Source of the DNA: Pseudomonadota bacterium
GTDB lineage: Bacteria; Pseudomonadota; Alphaproteobacteria; Rhizobiales; Rhizobiaceae
Assembly: GCA_023457435.1 (NCBI GenBank)
Contig: JAEWLS010000033.1
Span: 1-28,478, forward strand
Reading direction: 5' to 3'
DNA length: 28,478 nt
Part shown: positions 8,515 to 16,733 of the stretch, in pieces
How positions within the stretch are numbered: position 1 is the stretch's first letter
Layout of the letters: the number at the start of each line of letters is the position of its first letter
Made by a program: the position numbers and the translations under genes
Notes under the pieces: model-generated
The model's input: the letters and a program-made list of their open reading frames with translations, nothing else
What the model was told of the DNA's origin: nothing
Databases searched by the model: none

Positions 8515-9297
8515 CTAGTTCGACATTGGCGGAGTGAGGACCGTGAAGCCGTGAGCCTCGAAGATCCTTCGCGCCGAATCGCTCTGCATGTAGCGCAGGA
8601 ACGCCTCGGCTGCAGCATTGTCTGACGAGCCGAGCAGCGCGACGGGATAGACGATCGGCGGATGCAAGCCTTCCGGGAAAGTCGCCAGAACCTTCACCCG
8701 GGGATCGGCCTTTGCGTCCGTTGCATAGACGATGCCGAGCGGCGCCTCGCCGGTGGAGACGAGAGCCATCGCGGCGCGTACGTTTTCCGCCTGCGCGACG
8801 TCTCCCGATACGCTGTCCCACACTCCCAGCTTTTCCAGTGCCGCCTTGCCGTACTTGCCGGCGGGCACCGCGTCTACATTCGCCATAGCGAGCTTTCCGC
8901 CGGCAAGCAGGCCCTCGAGATCAAAGCCGGGGCCGATTTCCGTCAGTGCAGTCGAGTCCGCGGCAGCAATGAGCACGATGCGATTGCCGAGAAGCCGCGT
9001 CTCGGTGCCCTTCCGGGTCAGGCCGCGCTCGCTCAGGTAGTTCATCCAGTCGAGATCGGCGGACACGAAAAGGTCGCCCGGTGCGCCCTGCTCGATCTGC
9101 ATGGCCAGCGCAGAACTCGCTGCGTACGAGATCGTCACATTGCCGTCGTTCCAGCCCTTCGCGACCTCGTCCAGCGCGGTCTTCATGCTCGCGGCGGCGA
9201 AGACGGTAACCTTATCCGCCGCGGCCGCGGGCAACAGGAGTGCCGTAACGACGGCCATGACGAGGGACGTGCGACGGGTCAGTATCGCGACGGGCAT
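8515..9297 (-). CDS. modA: Periplasmic molybdate-binding protein ModA
   Basis: A 260-residue substrate-binding protein. A Sec signal peptide (Arg-Arg followed by SLVMAVVTALLLPAAAA) ends near residue 27. The mature start DKVTVFAAASMKTALDEVA is the ModA hallmark; its Ser/Ala residues contribute to oxyanion binding. Also typical are GAPGDLFVSAD and LGIVYATDA. The ATG at 9297 follows GGAGG by 5 bases; a TTG four codons upstream lies before the ribosome site and is rejected. It is the first gene of modABC-modE and lies directly downstream of a Mo-box promoter. Confidence 0.95.
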   Translation of the reverse strand: MPVAILTRRTSLVMAVVTALLLPAAAADKVTVFAAASMKTALDEVAKGWNDGNVTISYAASSALAMQIEQGAPGDLFVSADLDWMNYLSERGLTRKGTETRLLGNRIVLIAAADSTALTEIGPGFDLEGLLAGGKLAMANVDAVPAGKYGKAALEKLGVWDSVSGDVAQAENVRAAMALVSTGEAPLGIVYATDAKADPRVKVLATFPEGLHPPIVYPVALLGSSDNAAAEAFLRYMQSDSARRIFEAHGFTVLTPPMSN

Positions 9298-9320
9298 ACC
9301 AGCCTCCAACGGACATTACC

Positions 9321-9342
9321 GTTATATATGACAGAATATAGC
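9321..9342 (-). promoter_or_regulatory. Mo-box (ModE operator) over the modA promoter
   Basis: On the plus strand the half-sites GTTATAT (9321-9327) and ATATAGC (9336-9342) form an inverted repeat with an 8-base spacer, matching the known ModE pattern GTTATAT-N8-ATATAAC with one mismatch. On the minus strand, TTGACG (9348-9343) and TATAAC (9326-9321) with a 16-base spacer make a plausible sigma-70 promoter for modA. The operator therefore covers the -10 and spacer, the expected layout for repression when molybdate is plentiful. The modA start codon is only 23 bases further on. Confidence 0.8.
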
Positions 9343-9454
9343 CGTCAACGGAACGCTAATTGGTCTTTGCTCGCTGGAGGCTCCGTGCTGAAAGGGCAAT
9401 GCCGGTCTGGACAGCAGCAACATACCGGGTAGTATGCCGGCTTGGGGGCAAGGA

Positions 9455-10246
9455 ATGCTTTTCGCACGAGTGAACGGGGTTGTGATCCACTACGCACTGC
9501 GCGGACGCGCCGGCGCGCCGACCATCGTATTCGCCAACTCGCTCGGCACCGATTTTCGAATCTGGGACGACGTCGTCGCCCGCCTGGAACGCGATTTCCG
9601 TATCGTCCTTTATGACAAGCGCGGCCACGGCCTGTCCGAGTCCACCCCTCAGCCATACCGCCTCGAAGATCATGTGGAAGACCTCGAGGCGCTGCTTTCC
9701 CATGTCGGCATCGCCCGAACAGCAATCGTCGGCCTCTCTGTTGGCGGACTGATCGCGCAACGTCTGGCCGCCAAGCGGCCAGAGCTGGTTTCGGCGATGG
9801 TACTGTCCAACACCGCGCACAAGATCGGCACCGACGAGATGTGGAACCAGCGCATCGCGACGATCAACGAAAAGGGCGTTGGTGCACTTGCAGATGGGGT
9901 CATGCAGCGCTGGTTCACGCCGACTTTTCGCCGGCCGGAGAATGCCGCCTTCGTCGCGTACACGGCGATGCTGGTTCGCACCGACCCCGACGGTTACGCC
10001 GGAACCTGCGCGGCACTACGCGATACCGACCTCACCGAGTCCACACGCGGCCTCAAGCTGCCGGTGCTGTGCCTTGTCGGCGACCAAGACGGCGCGACGC
10101 CGCCAGAACTCGTCCGCTCGATGGCTGACCTGATCGCGGGCTCCCGCTTCAAGATCATCGACGGCGCCGGTCACATCCCGAATGTCGAGCAGCCGGAGAT
10201 CACGGCGCAGCTGATCGGCAATTTCCTGCGCCGGCAGAGTCACTGA
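9455..10246 (+). CDS. pcaD: 3-oxoadipate enol-lactonase-like alpha/beta hydrolase
   Basis: A 263-residue alpha/beta hydrolase. The nucleophile elbow is GLSVGG with Ser95. The other triad members are probably Asp212 (GDQDGATPPE) and His240 (GAGHIPNVEQPE). The oxyanion region reads FANSLGTDFRIWDD, characteristic of PcaD, which opens 3-oxoadipate enol-lactone in the beta-ketoadipate pathway. The start MLFARVNGVVIHY matches PcaD; an ATG 7 codons earlier (9434) is possible. No other pca gene is nearby. Instead the stop is 6 bases from a beta-oxidation fusion gene, so the true substrate may be another lactone or ester feeding that pathway. The family call is firm, the exact substrate is not. Confidence 0.8.
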   Translation: MLFARVNGVVIHYALRGRAGAPTIVFANSLGTDFRIWDDVVARLERDFRIVLYDKRGHGLSESTPQPYRLEDHVEDLEALLSHVGIARTAIVGLSVGGLIAQRLAAKRPELVSAMVLSNTAHKIGTDEMWNQRIATINEKGVGALADGVMQRWFTPTFRRPENAAFVAYTAMLVRTDPDGYAGTCAALRDTDLTESTRGLKLPVLCLVGDQDGATPPELVRSMADLIAGSRFKIIDGAGHIPNVEQPEITAQLIGNFLRRQSH

Positions 10247-10252
10247 AGCTTC

Positions 10253-12325
10253 ATGTCAGAATACGTCTCCATCGAGCGCAGGGGCGACGTCGCTGTCGTC
10301 ACCCTGAACAATCCGCCGGTCAACGCCTTCAGTCTGCATCTGCGCCAGCCGCTCCACGCGGAACTCGGCGCCTTGCGGGACGATCCGTCCGCGGAGGCTA
10401 TCGTCATCGCGTGTGCCGGCCGAACCTTCGTCTCCGGCGCCGACATCAGCGAGTTCGGCACAGAGCGCGCCGGGGCAAGCCCCAGCCTGCCGGAGATCTG
10501 CGCGCTGCTGGAGGCCATGCCGAAGCCCGTCGTCGCGGCTATCCACGGCACCGCCTTCGGCGGCGGCCTCGAGCTGGCGATGGCTTGCCACTACCGCGTT
10601 TCGGATCCGAAGGCGCAGCTTGGCCTGCCCGAGGTCAAGCTCGGGCTGCTTCCGGGCTCGGGCGGTACCGCTCGCCTGCCGCGTCTGGTGCCGGTCGAGA
10701 AGGCGCTGTCGATGATTACCGGTGGCAACCCTATCGGCGCCGCCGCGGCCATGACCGAAGGGCTGGTCGATGCCCTGGCCGATGGCGACCTCGTCACAGA
10801 GGCCGTCGCTTTTGCGCGTCAGCAAATCGGTGTGAAGCCGATCGCAGTGCGCGACCGCCCGGTGCGCGTAAGCGGCGGCAGTTACGGTATCCTCGACCCG
10901 CAGATCGCCGAGATCACGAAGAAGGCGCGCGGGCTCGAAGCGCCAGTTGCGGCCGCAAACGCGGTGCGCAACGCCCTGCGCATGCCGTTCAACGTCGCGC
11001 TGAAGGCCGAACGCGACACGTTTCTGCGCCTCCTCGCCAGCGATCAATCTCGCGCCCAGCGCCACCTGTTCTTCGCCGAACGAGAAGCGCAGAAGGTGCC
11101 CGGAATCGGCAAGGAGGTGGAACCGCGGCCGATCCGCAAGGCGGCGGTCATCGGCGCCGGCACGATGGGCGGCGGTATCGCCATGGCACTCGCCAACGGC
11201 GGGGTTCCCGTCACGATCCTGGAGATGTCGCAGGCCGCACTCGACAAGGGTCTAGGCGTCATCGCCGGCAATTATGAGGCCTCCGTGGCGCGCCGCTCGC
11301 TGAGCGAAGCACAGAAGGTCGAGCGCCTCGCGCGCCTCTCCGGAACGCTGGACTATGCCGACCTTGCCGACTGCGACCTCATCGTCGAAGCCGTCTTCGA
11401 GGACATGGAGGTCAAGAAGGCGGTTTTCGAAAAGCTCGACGCCGTGGCCAGGCCCGGCGCCATCCTCGCAACCAACACGTCCTATCTCGACGTGAACGCG
11501 ATCGCCGCGTCGATCTCTCGTCCGCAGGACGTGGTCGGCCTCCACTTCTTCTCCCCGGCCAACGTCATGAGGCTGCTGGAGATCGTGCGCGGAAGCGAAA
11601 CGGCGCCCGATGTCGTCGCGAGTGCACTCGCTCTGGCGCGCCGCATCGGCAAGATCGCCGTCGTCGTCGGCGTTTGCCACGGCTTCGTCGGAAACCGCAT
11701 GCTCGCGGCCCGGTCGGCAGAGAACGAGCAATTGCTGCTCGAAGGCGCGACGCCGCAGCAGATCGATGCCGCGTTCACCGACTTCGGCTGGCCGATGGGC
11801 CCGTTCGCCATGGGCGACCTCGCCGGCCTCGACATCGGCTGGCGAAATCGCAGGGCGCTCGGCAAGACGGCGGCGATCGCCGACGCGCTGTGCGAGGCCG
11901 GCCGTTTCGGGCAAAAGACCGGCGCCGGGTTCTATCGCTATGACGGCCGCAAGGCCGAAGTCGACCCCGAGGTCACCGCGCTGATCGAAGATGCCTCGCG
12001 CAGGGCGGGCATTGCGCGGCGTACGATCTCGTCCTCAGAGATCACCGAGCGCACTCTCTATCCGCTCGTCAACGAGGGCGCGAAGATCCTCGAGGAGAAG
12101 ATCGCACTGCGGCCCTCGGATATCGATATCGTCTGGGTGCACGGATACGGGTTTCCCATTGGCCAGGGCGGACCGATGTTCTGGGCCGATCGTACCGGCC
12201 TGAAGACGATCGTCCTCGCACACGATCGCTGGCACGCGCAGACGGGCCGCGATACGTTCAGAACCTCGCCGCTGCTGCGGCGCCTGGCCGAAACCGGCGG
12301 CAGCTTCTCCGCCCGCCCATCCTGA
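10253..12325 (+). CDS. Fused enoyl-CoA hydratase / 3-hydroxyacyl-CoA dehydrogenase (PimF/FadJ-like)
   Basis: A 690-residue two-domain beta-oxidation enzyme. The crotonase domain (about 1-190) has the oxyanion motif SGADI and both catalytic glutamates, E107 in GGGLELA and E127 in LPEVKLG. The dehydrogenase domain starts near 295 with a Rossmann loop GAGTMGGG (G301, G303, G306) and continues with NTSYLDVNAIA and LHFFSPANVMRLLEIV, the typical HAD core. It should hydrate trans-2-enoyl-CoA and oxidise the 3-hydroxyacyl-CoA with NAD. Size matches FadJ/PimF-type fusions. The neighbours (thiolase, paired dehydrogenases) resemble the pim operon of Rhodopseudomonas palustris for dicarboxylic acids; substrate preference is inferred from context. 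Confidence 0.92.
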   Translation: MSEYVSIERRGDVAVVTLNNPPVNAFSLHLRQPLHAELGALRDDPSAEAIVIACAGRTFVSGADISEFGTERAGASPSLPEICALLEAMPKPVVAAIHGTAFGGGLELAMACHYRVSDPKAQLGLPEVKLGLLPGSGGTARLPRLVPVEKALSMITGGNPIGAAAAMTEGLVDALADGDLVTEAVAFARQQIGVKPIAVRDRPVRVSGGSYGILDPQIAEITKKARGLEAPVAAANAVRNALRMPFNVALKAERDTFLRLLASDQSRAQRHLFFAEREAQKVPGIGKEVEPRPIRKAAVIGAGTMGGGIAMALANGGVPVTILEMSQAALDKGLGVIAGNYEASVARRSLSEAQKVERLARLSGTLDYADLADCDLIVEAVFEDMEVKKAVFEKLDAVARPGAILATNTSYLDVNAIAASISRPQDVVGLHFFSPANVMRLLEIVRGSETAPDVVASALALARRIGKIAVVVGVCHGFVGNRMLAARSAENEQLLLEGATPQQIDAAFTDFGWPMGPFAMGDLAGLDIGWRNRRALGKTAAIADALCEAGRFGQKTGAGFYRYDGRKAEVDPEVTALIEDASRRAGIARRTISSSEITERTLYPLVNEGAKILEEKIALRPSDIDIVWVHGYGFPIGQGGPMFWADRTGLKTIVLAHDRWHAQTGRDTFRTSPLLRRLAETGGSFSARPS

Positions 12326-12334
12326 GGAGCATTC

Positions 12335-13516
12335 ATGCGCGAAGCCGTCATCGTATCCGTTGCCCGCACACCGGTCGGCAAGGCCTACCGCGGAGGGTTC
12401 AACGACACCGAGGGCCACACGCTCGGCGCCCACGCCATCTCCCATGCCCTGAAACGATCCGGCCTCGACGGCGGCGAGATCGAGGACGTTGTCATGGGCT
12501 GCGCCATGCAGGAGGGCACGACGGGCCTCAATGTCGCGCGCCGCGCTGCATTGTCAGCGGGTCTGCCGGTTACCGTCGCCGGCACCACCATCGACCGCCA
12601 GTGCTCGTCGGGACTTCAGTCGATGGCAGTCGTTGCCAACGCGATACGCAATGACGGCGTCACCGCCGCCATCGCGGGTGGCATCGAGTCCATCAGCCTG
12701 GTGCAGAATGACCACCGCAACACGTTCCATCTGGTCGACAACACGCTGAAAAGCCCACCGTCAGACGTCTACATGCCAATGATCGATACTGCGGAGGTCG
12801 TGGCCAAACGCTACGGCATCACCCGCGAGAAGCAGGACGAATACGGGCTCGAAAGCCAGCGGCGAACCGCGGCGGCGCGCGAAGCCGGTCGCTTCAACAC
12901 GGAAATCGTTCCGATCCGAACCCGAATGGCGGTGATCGACAAGGAGACCAAGGCTATAAGCCATCGCGATATCGAGGTTGCCCATGATGAAGGTCCGCGC
13001 GCCGACACCACCGCCGAAGGCCTTGCCGGCCTGAAGCCGGTGCGCGAGGGCGGCACGATCACCGCCGGCAACGCCTCGCAGCTTTCGGACGGCGCTGCCG
13101 CTACAGTGATGATGTCTGCCACCGAGGCAGAACGGCGCGGGCTGGAGCCCCTAGGGATCTTCCGCGGCTTCGCCGTCGCGGGCTGCGGGCCCGACGAGAT
13201 GGGGATCGGCCCGGTATTCGCGGTACCGCGGCTCCTGGAGCGTCACGGGCTCAAGGTCGACGATATCGGCCTGTGGGAGCTCAACGAGGCCTTCGCGGTC
13301 CAGGTCATCTACTGCCGAGATCGACTTGGCATCGACCCCTCGAGGCTGAATGTTGACGGCGGTGCCATCGCCCTCGGTCACCCCTACGGCATGAGCGGCA
13401 CACGGCTTGCCGCCCACGCCCTTATCGAGGGCAAGCGCCGGGGTGTGCGCTACGCCGTCGTTACGATGTGTGTTGGCGGCGGCATGGGCGCGGCCGGCCT
13501 GTTCGAGATCAATTAG
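12335..13516 (+). CDS. Thiolase / acetyl-CoA C-acyltransferase (PimB-like)
   Basis: A 393-residue thiolase. The acyl-accepting Cys90 lies in DRQCSSG, the catalytic His349 in ALGHPYG, and the second Cys379 in MCVGGGMGAAGLFE. These three define an active thiolase that cleaves 3-oxoacyl-CoA with CoA. The N terminus EAVIVSVARTPVGKAYRGGFND fits the acetyl-CoA acetyltransferase/3-ketoacyl thiolase group. GGAG lies 7 bases before the ATG, and the gene starts 9 bases after the fusion gene stop. In context it would perform the last step of the same beta-oxidation cycle; a biosynthetic acetoacetyl-CoA role is less likely here. Confidence 0.93.
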   Translation: MREAVIVSVARTPVGKAYRGGFNDTEGHTLGAHAISHALKRSGLDGGEIEDVVMGCAMQEGTTGLNVARRAALSAGLPVTVAGTTIDRQCSSGLQSMAVVANAIRNDGVTAAIAGGIESISLVQNDHRNTFHLVDNTLKSPPSDVYMPMIDTAEVVAKRYGITREKQDEYGLESQRRTAAAREAGRFNTEIVPIRTRMAVIDKETKAISHRDIEVAHDEGPRADTTAEGLAGLKPVREGGTITAGNASQLSDGAAATVMMSATEAERRGLEPLGIFRGFAVAGCGPDEMGIGPVFAVPRLLERHGLKVDDIGLWELNEAFAVQVIYCRDRLGIDPSRLNVDGGAIALGHPYGMSGTRLAAHALIEGKRRGVRYAVVTMCVGGGMGAAGLFEIN

Positions 13517-13525
13517 GGGACAGCC

Positions 13526-14728
13526 ATGGACCTGCGCTTCACGCCCGATGAACAAGCCTTCCGCGATGAGATCCGCGCCTTCCTGCGCGACAACCTGCCG
13601 GCGGACATCCATCAGCGCATGGTCGAGAGCGACCGCTTCCGCAAGAGCGACATGGTCGAGTGGACGCGCATCCTCAACGCCAAGGGCTGGGCCGTCCCCA
13701 ACTGGCCGGTCGAGCATGGAGGCACCGGCTGGGACCCAATGAAGCAGTACATCTTCCTGGAGGAGACGCAGAAATGGCCATCGCCGCAGGCGCTGCCTTT
13801 CGGCGTCAACATGGTCGGCCCGGTGATCTACACCTTCGGCTCGAAGGCGCAGAAGGACCGTTTCCTGCCGCGGATCGCCAACCTCGACGACTGGTGGTGC
13901 CAGGGGTTCTCCGAGCCTGGCGCCGGCTCCGACCTCGCCTCGCTGAAGACCCGCGCCGTGCTCGATGGCGACCACTACGTCGTGAACGGCCAGAAAACCT
14001 GGACTTCCTACGCGCAATACGCCGACTGGATCTTTTGTCTGGTACGCACCGATCCAGCTGCCAAGAAGCAGGAAGGCATCTCGTTTCTGCTGATCGACAT
14101 GACAAGCCCCGGCATCGAGGTCCGCCCGATTCAAACCATCGATGGTGGCCGCGAGGTCAACGAGGTGTTCTTCACCGACGTCAGGGTGCCCGTCGAGAAT
14201 CGCGTCGGCGCTGAGAACAAGGGATGGGACTACGCGAAGTTCCTGCTCGGGAACGAGCGCATGAACATTGCCCGCGTGGGCGTCTCCAAGCAGCGCATTC
14301 GCCGCATCCGACAACTCGCGGCGCAGGAAATGTCGGGCGGAAGGCCGCTGATAGAGGATCAGCGTTTCCTGGAAAAGCTCACCGCCGTCGAGATCGAACT
14401 CAAGGCGCTGGAGATCACGCAGCTTCGCGTCGTTGCCGCGGACGCCAAGCGCGGCAACACCGGCAAACCGGATCCGGCATCGTCCATCCTCAAGATCAAG
14501 GGCTCCGAGATCCAGCAGGCGACGACGTCGCTTATGATGGACGTGATGGGTCCCTACGCGATGCCCTACCACGAGGAGCCTTCGGAAGGCTCGAACGAGC
14601 CACCGCTCGAACCCGCGGAAGCAGGGGTCGCCGCGCCTGCCTATTTCAACACGCGGAAGGTCTCGATCTACGGCGGCTCGAACGAGATCCAGAAGAACAT
14701 CATCGCGAAGGCAGTGCTGGGGTTGTGA
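13526..14728 (+). CDS. Acyl-CoA dehydrogenase, large subunit type (PimC-like)
   Basis: A 400-residue FAD-dependent acyl-CoA dehydrogenase. It has the N-terminal helical start MDLRFTPDEQAFRDEIRAFL, the FAD/substrate segment WCQGFSEPGAGSDLASLKT, and the C-terminal IYGGSNEIQKNII. The position of the medium-chain catalytic Glu is Gly383 here. E244 in GNERMNIA aligns with the alternative catalytic Glu of isovaleryl- and long-chain enzymes, so it is probably active through that residue (inference). A ribosome site GGGGAC precedes the ATG. It is followed after 9 bases by a second, shorter dehydrogenase, an arrangement typical of heteromeric PimC-PimD or FadE-type pairs. Confidence 0.92.
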   Translation: MDLRFTPDEQAFRDEIRAFLRDNLPADIHQRMVESDRFRKSDMVEWTRILNAKGWAVPNWPVEHGGTGWDPMKQYIFLEETQKWPSPQALPFGVNMVGPVIYTFGSKAQKDRFLPRIANLDDWWCQGFSEPGAGSDLASLKTRAVLDGDHYVVNGQKTWTSYAQYADWIFCLVRTDPAAKKQEGISFLLIDMTSPGIEVRPIQTIDGGREVNEVFFTDVRVPVENRVGAENKGWDYAKFLLGNERMNIARVGVSKQRIRRIRQLAAQEMSGGRPLIEDQRFLEKLTAVEIELKALEITQLRVVAADAKRGNTGKPDPASSILKIKGSEIQQATTSLMMDVMGPYAMPYHEEPSEGSNEPPLEPAEAGVAAPAYFNTRKVSIYGGSNEIQKNIIAKAVLGL

Positions 14729-14737
14729 GGAGCTGAG

Positions 14738-15880
14738 ATGGATTTCGACCTTTCCGAGGAGCAGTCGCTCCTCAAGGATTCGCTCGAGCGGCTCCTGAAG
14801 GACCGCTACAGCTTCGAGCAACGCAAGGCGATCCTTGCTTCGCCTGAAGGATATAGCGCCCAGGCATGGCAGGCCTTCGCGGAGATGGGGTTGCTGGCGC
14901 TGCCGTTCGCGGAAGCAGACGGTGGCCTCGGCGGCGGGTCGGTGGAAACCGCGCTCGTGATGGAGGCATTGGGCGCGTCGCTGTCGCTCGAACCCTATCT
15001 CGCGACCGTCGTGCTTGGCGGCGGACTGCTGCGGCTTGGCGGAAGCGACGAACAGAGGGCCGAACTTCTGCCCAGGATCGCGGCGGGCGAGCTGAAACTT
15101 GCGCTCGCTCAAACCGAGCGTCATTCCCGCTACGACCTCCATCATGTCGAGACAACCGCGACGCGCAGCGGCCCGGGCTGGAAAATCGACGGCAGAAAAC
15201 TCGGTGTCCTCGGCGGCGCGTCGGCGGACATAGTGCTCGTGACCGCGCGGACTGCGGGCGGCGCGCGCGACACGTCCGGCATTGGCATCTTCATCGTCGA
15301 CGCGAAGGCGCCAGGCGTCACCATCCGTGCACATGCGAACCAGGACGGACAGCGCGCGGCGGAAGTCACGTTCGAGGGGGTGTCCGCGCAGGCCGTGATT
15401 GGCGACCCCGCAAACGCACTGCCGCTGCTGGGCAGGGTCGTCGATGTCGCCATTGCCGCCCTCTGCGCCGAGGCGGTCGGTGTCATGTCCGCGATGCATC
15501 AGCAGACCGTCGAATACCTGAAAGTGCGCAAGCAGTTCGGCGTGCCGATCGCCTCGTTTCAGGTATTGCAGCACAAGGCGGTCGACATGTTCGTGGCGAT
15601 CGAGCAGGCGCGCTCGATCTCGCTGTTCGCCACAATGATGGCCGACAGCGACGACGAGGACGAACGCTCGCGCGCGATGCACGCCGCGAAGGCGGAGATC
15701 GGCCGCGCCGGCCGGATTGTCGGCGAGAACGCGATCCAGTTGCATGGCGGCGTGGGCATGACGATGGAACTCGCCGTCGGCCACTACTTCAAGCGCATGA
15801 CGACGATCGACCTTACCTTCGGCGACGCGGCGCACCATCTGGCCGCACTTGCCGCATTGGGCGGACTGCTGGCGGCTTAG
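14738..15880 (+). CDS. Acyl-CoA dehydrogenase, small subunit type (PimD-like)
   Basis: A 380-residue acyl-CoA dehydrogenase-fold protein, beginning MDFDLSEEQSLLKDSLERLL. The C-terminal half carries RKQFGVPIASFQVLQHKAVDMF and AIQLHGGVGMTMELAVGHYFKR, which bind the partner's FAD in this family. The usual C-terminal catalytic segment is replaced by LTFGDAAHH (residues 359-365) without a glutamate, as seen in non-catalytic partner subunits of heteromeric dehydrogenases. A GAGG site lies before the ATG. It most likely forms a heteromer with the preceding gene product and introduces the 2,3-double bond in the acyl-CoA handled by this operon. Confidence 0.9.
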   Translation: MDFDLSEEQSLLKDSLERLLKDRYSFEQRKAILASPEGYSAQAWQAFAEMGLLALPFAEADGGLGGGSVETALVMEALGASLSLEPYLATVVLGGGLLRLGGSDEQRAELLPRIAAGELKLALAQTERHSRYDLHHVETTATRSGPGWKIDGRKLGVLGGASADIVLVTARTAGGARDTSGIGIFIVDAKAPGVTIRAHANQDGQRAAEVTFEGVSAQAVIGDPANALPLLGRVVDVAIAALCAEAVGVMSAMHQQTVEYLKVRKQFGVPIASFQVLQHKAVDMFVAIEQARSISLFATMMADSDDEDERSRAMHAAKAEIGRAGRIVGENAIQLHGGVGMTMELAVGHYFKRMTTIDLTFGDAAHHLAALAALGGLLAA

Positions 15881-15887
15881 GGAGCAG

Positions 15888-15906
15888 TTGCGGCTCCGCG
15901 CCGCAA
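15888..15906 (+). terminator. Perfect 7-bp stem-loop after the beta-oxidation genes
   Basis: TTGCGGC (15888-15894) and GCCGCAA (15900-15906) pair perfectly around the loop TCCGC, starting 8 bases after the dehydrogenase stop. No T-run follows, so it is not a standard intrinsic terminator. It may be a weak terminator, a 3'-end stabiliser or a processing site separating the acyl-CoA genes from the next pair. Confidence 0.4.
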
Positions 15907-15949
15907 ATGGCAAAGCTGCGCGCGCTTTCAGCTTCCGGAGTCGTTGTCG

Positions 15950-16285
15950 ATGGAATACCGCACCATAACCGAAGGCTACGCCGTCTCCGGCCAGATCGAG
16001 GCGCGCGACATCGCGGCGGTCAAGGCCGCTGGCTTCAGGAGTGTTATCTGCAACCGGCCGGATGCCGAGCATCCGGGTGAGGCGTCGATGGCCGACGAGG
16101 TCGCGGAAGCGGCACGCGCGGCTGGCCTGGAGTTTCGCTACATCCCCGTCATCAGCGGCCAGATAACCAACGAGAACGTCGAAGATCAGGCCAAGGCGCT
16201 CGCCGAACTGCCGGCTCCGGTCTTCGCCTACTGCCGCTCCGGCGCCCGCTGCACGAATCTCTACGGACTGGTGCAGCAGCGATGA
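15950..16285 (+). CDS. TIGR01244/DUF442-type sulfurtransferase-like (phosphatase-fold) protein
   Basis: A 111-residue protein of the TIGR01244 family, also fused to MBL domains in Blh-type proteins. The N terminus YRTITEGYAVSGQIEARDI and the segment GFRSVICNRPDAEHPGE are family hallmarks. The active-site loop YCRSGARC places Cys95 four residues before Arg100, a C-x4-R loop as in rhodanese-like and related phosphatase-fold proteins. Roles proposed for the family include sulfide handling and sulfur transfer; the substrate here is unknown. The ATG at 15950 is 9 bases after GGAG; a TTG two codons earlier is less likely. The stop overlaps the next gene by 4 bases. Confidence 0.88.
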   Translation: MEYRTITEGYAVSGQIEARDIAAVKAAGFRSVICNRPDAEHPGEASMADEVAEAARAAGLEFRYIPVISGQITNENVEDQAKALAELPAPVFAYCRSGARCTNLYGLVQQR

Positions 16286-16509
16286 GCAGCATAAGCGTCG
16301 CCGAGGCGATCGAGGCGATCTACGCCTCCATCCGGAACGACAATGAAGAACTCGACACGCACATCGCTGCGCTTAAGGCCGCGATGGCACGCGAGGGCGT
16401 GAAGGAAGCCACCTTCGAGACCGCAAAGCTCGTCCAGCCGAACCGCCAGGGCCGAAAGCTGATGCAATCCTACTTCCGCAAGAAAGGTGTCGCCGTCGGC
16501 TTCGTGTGA
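16282..16509 (+). CDS. Small hypothetical protein (75 aa) coupled to the TIGR01244 gene
   Basis: A 75-residue hydrophilic protein whose ATG lies inside the stop of the preceding gene (ATGA overlap), strong evidence that it is translated. It is mostly helical: AEAIEAIYASIRNDNEELDTHIAALKAAM, and ends in NRQGRKLMQSYFRKKGVAVGF, a basic patch with aromatic residues. No signal peptide, membrane span or cysteine is present. I do not recognise a named family with certainty. Position suggests that it works with the sulfurtransferase-like protein. Confidence 0.75.
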   Translation: MSSISVAEAIEAIYASIRNDNEELDTHIAALKAAMAREGVKEATFETAKLVQPNRQGRKLMQSYFRKKGVAVGFV

Positions 16510-16733
16510 AGCCCGAGACCCGAAGTGGCTACGCTTCGATGTCGCGCTGAAGCGCCATGACATTGCCTGGCGATTCGACATACCTGCGTATACATCATCG
16601 TTCCCTCGCTCTCATAGCTCCAGGCTTGTCCGGGCGAACTACGTGGCGTTGGCGCGCGTACAGGTTCGATTGCCCCGCGCTGTGTCTTCCCGACAATAGC
16701 GGAGCTCGCCGGCACACAGCATCTTGCCGGCAA

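Noticed and set aside
13151..16072. Very long minus-strand open frame (973 codons) opposite the thiolase and dehydrogenases
   Set aside because: It spans several well-supported plus-strand genes and their ribosome sites, and its translation shows low-complexity antisense composition.
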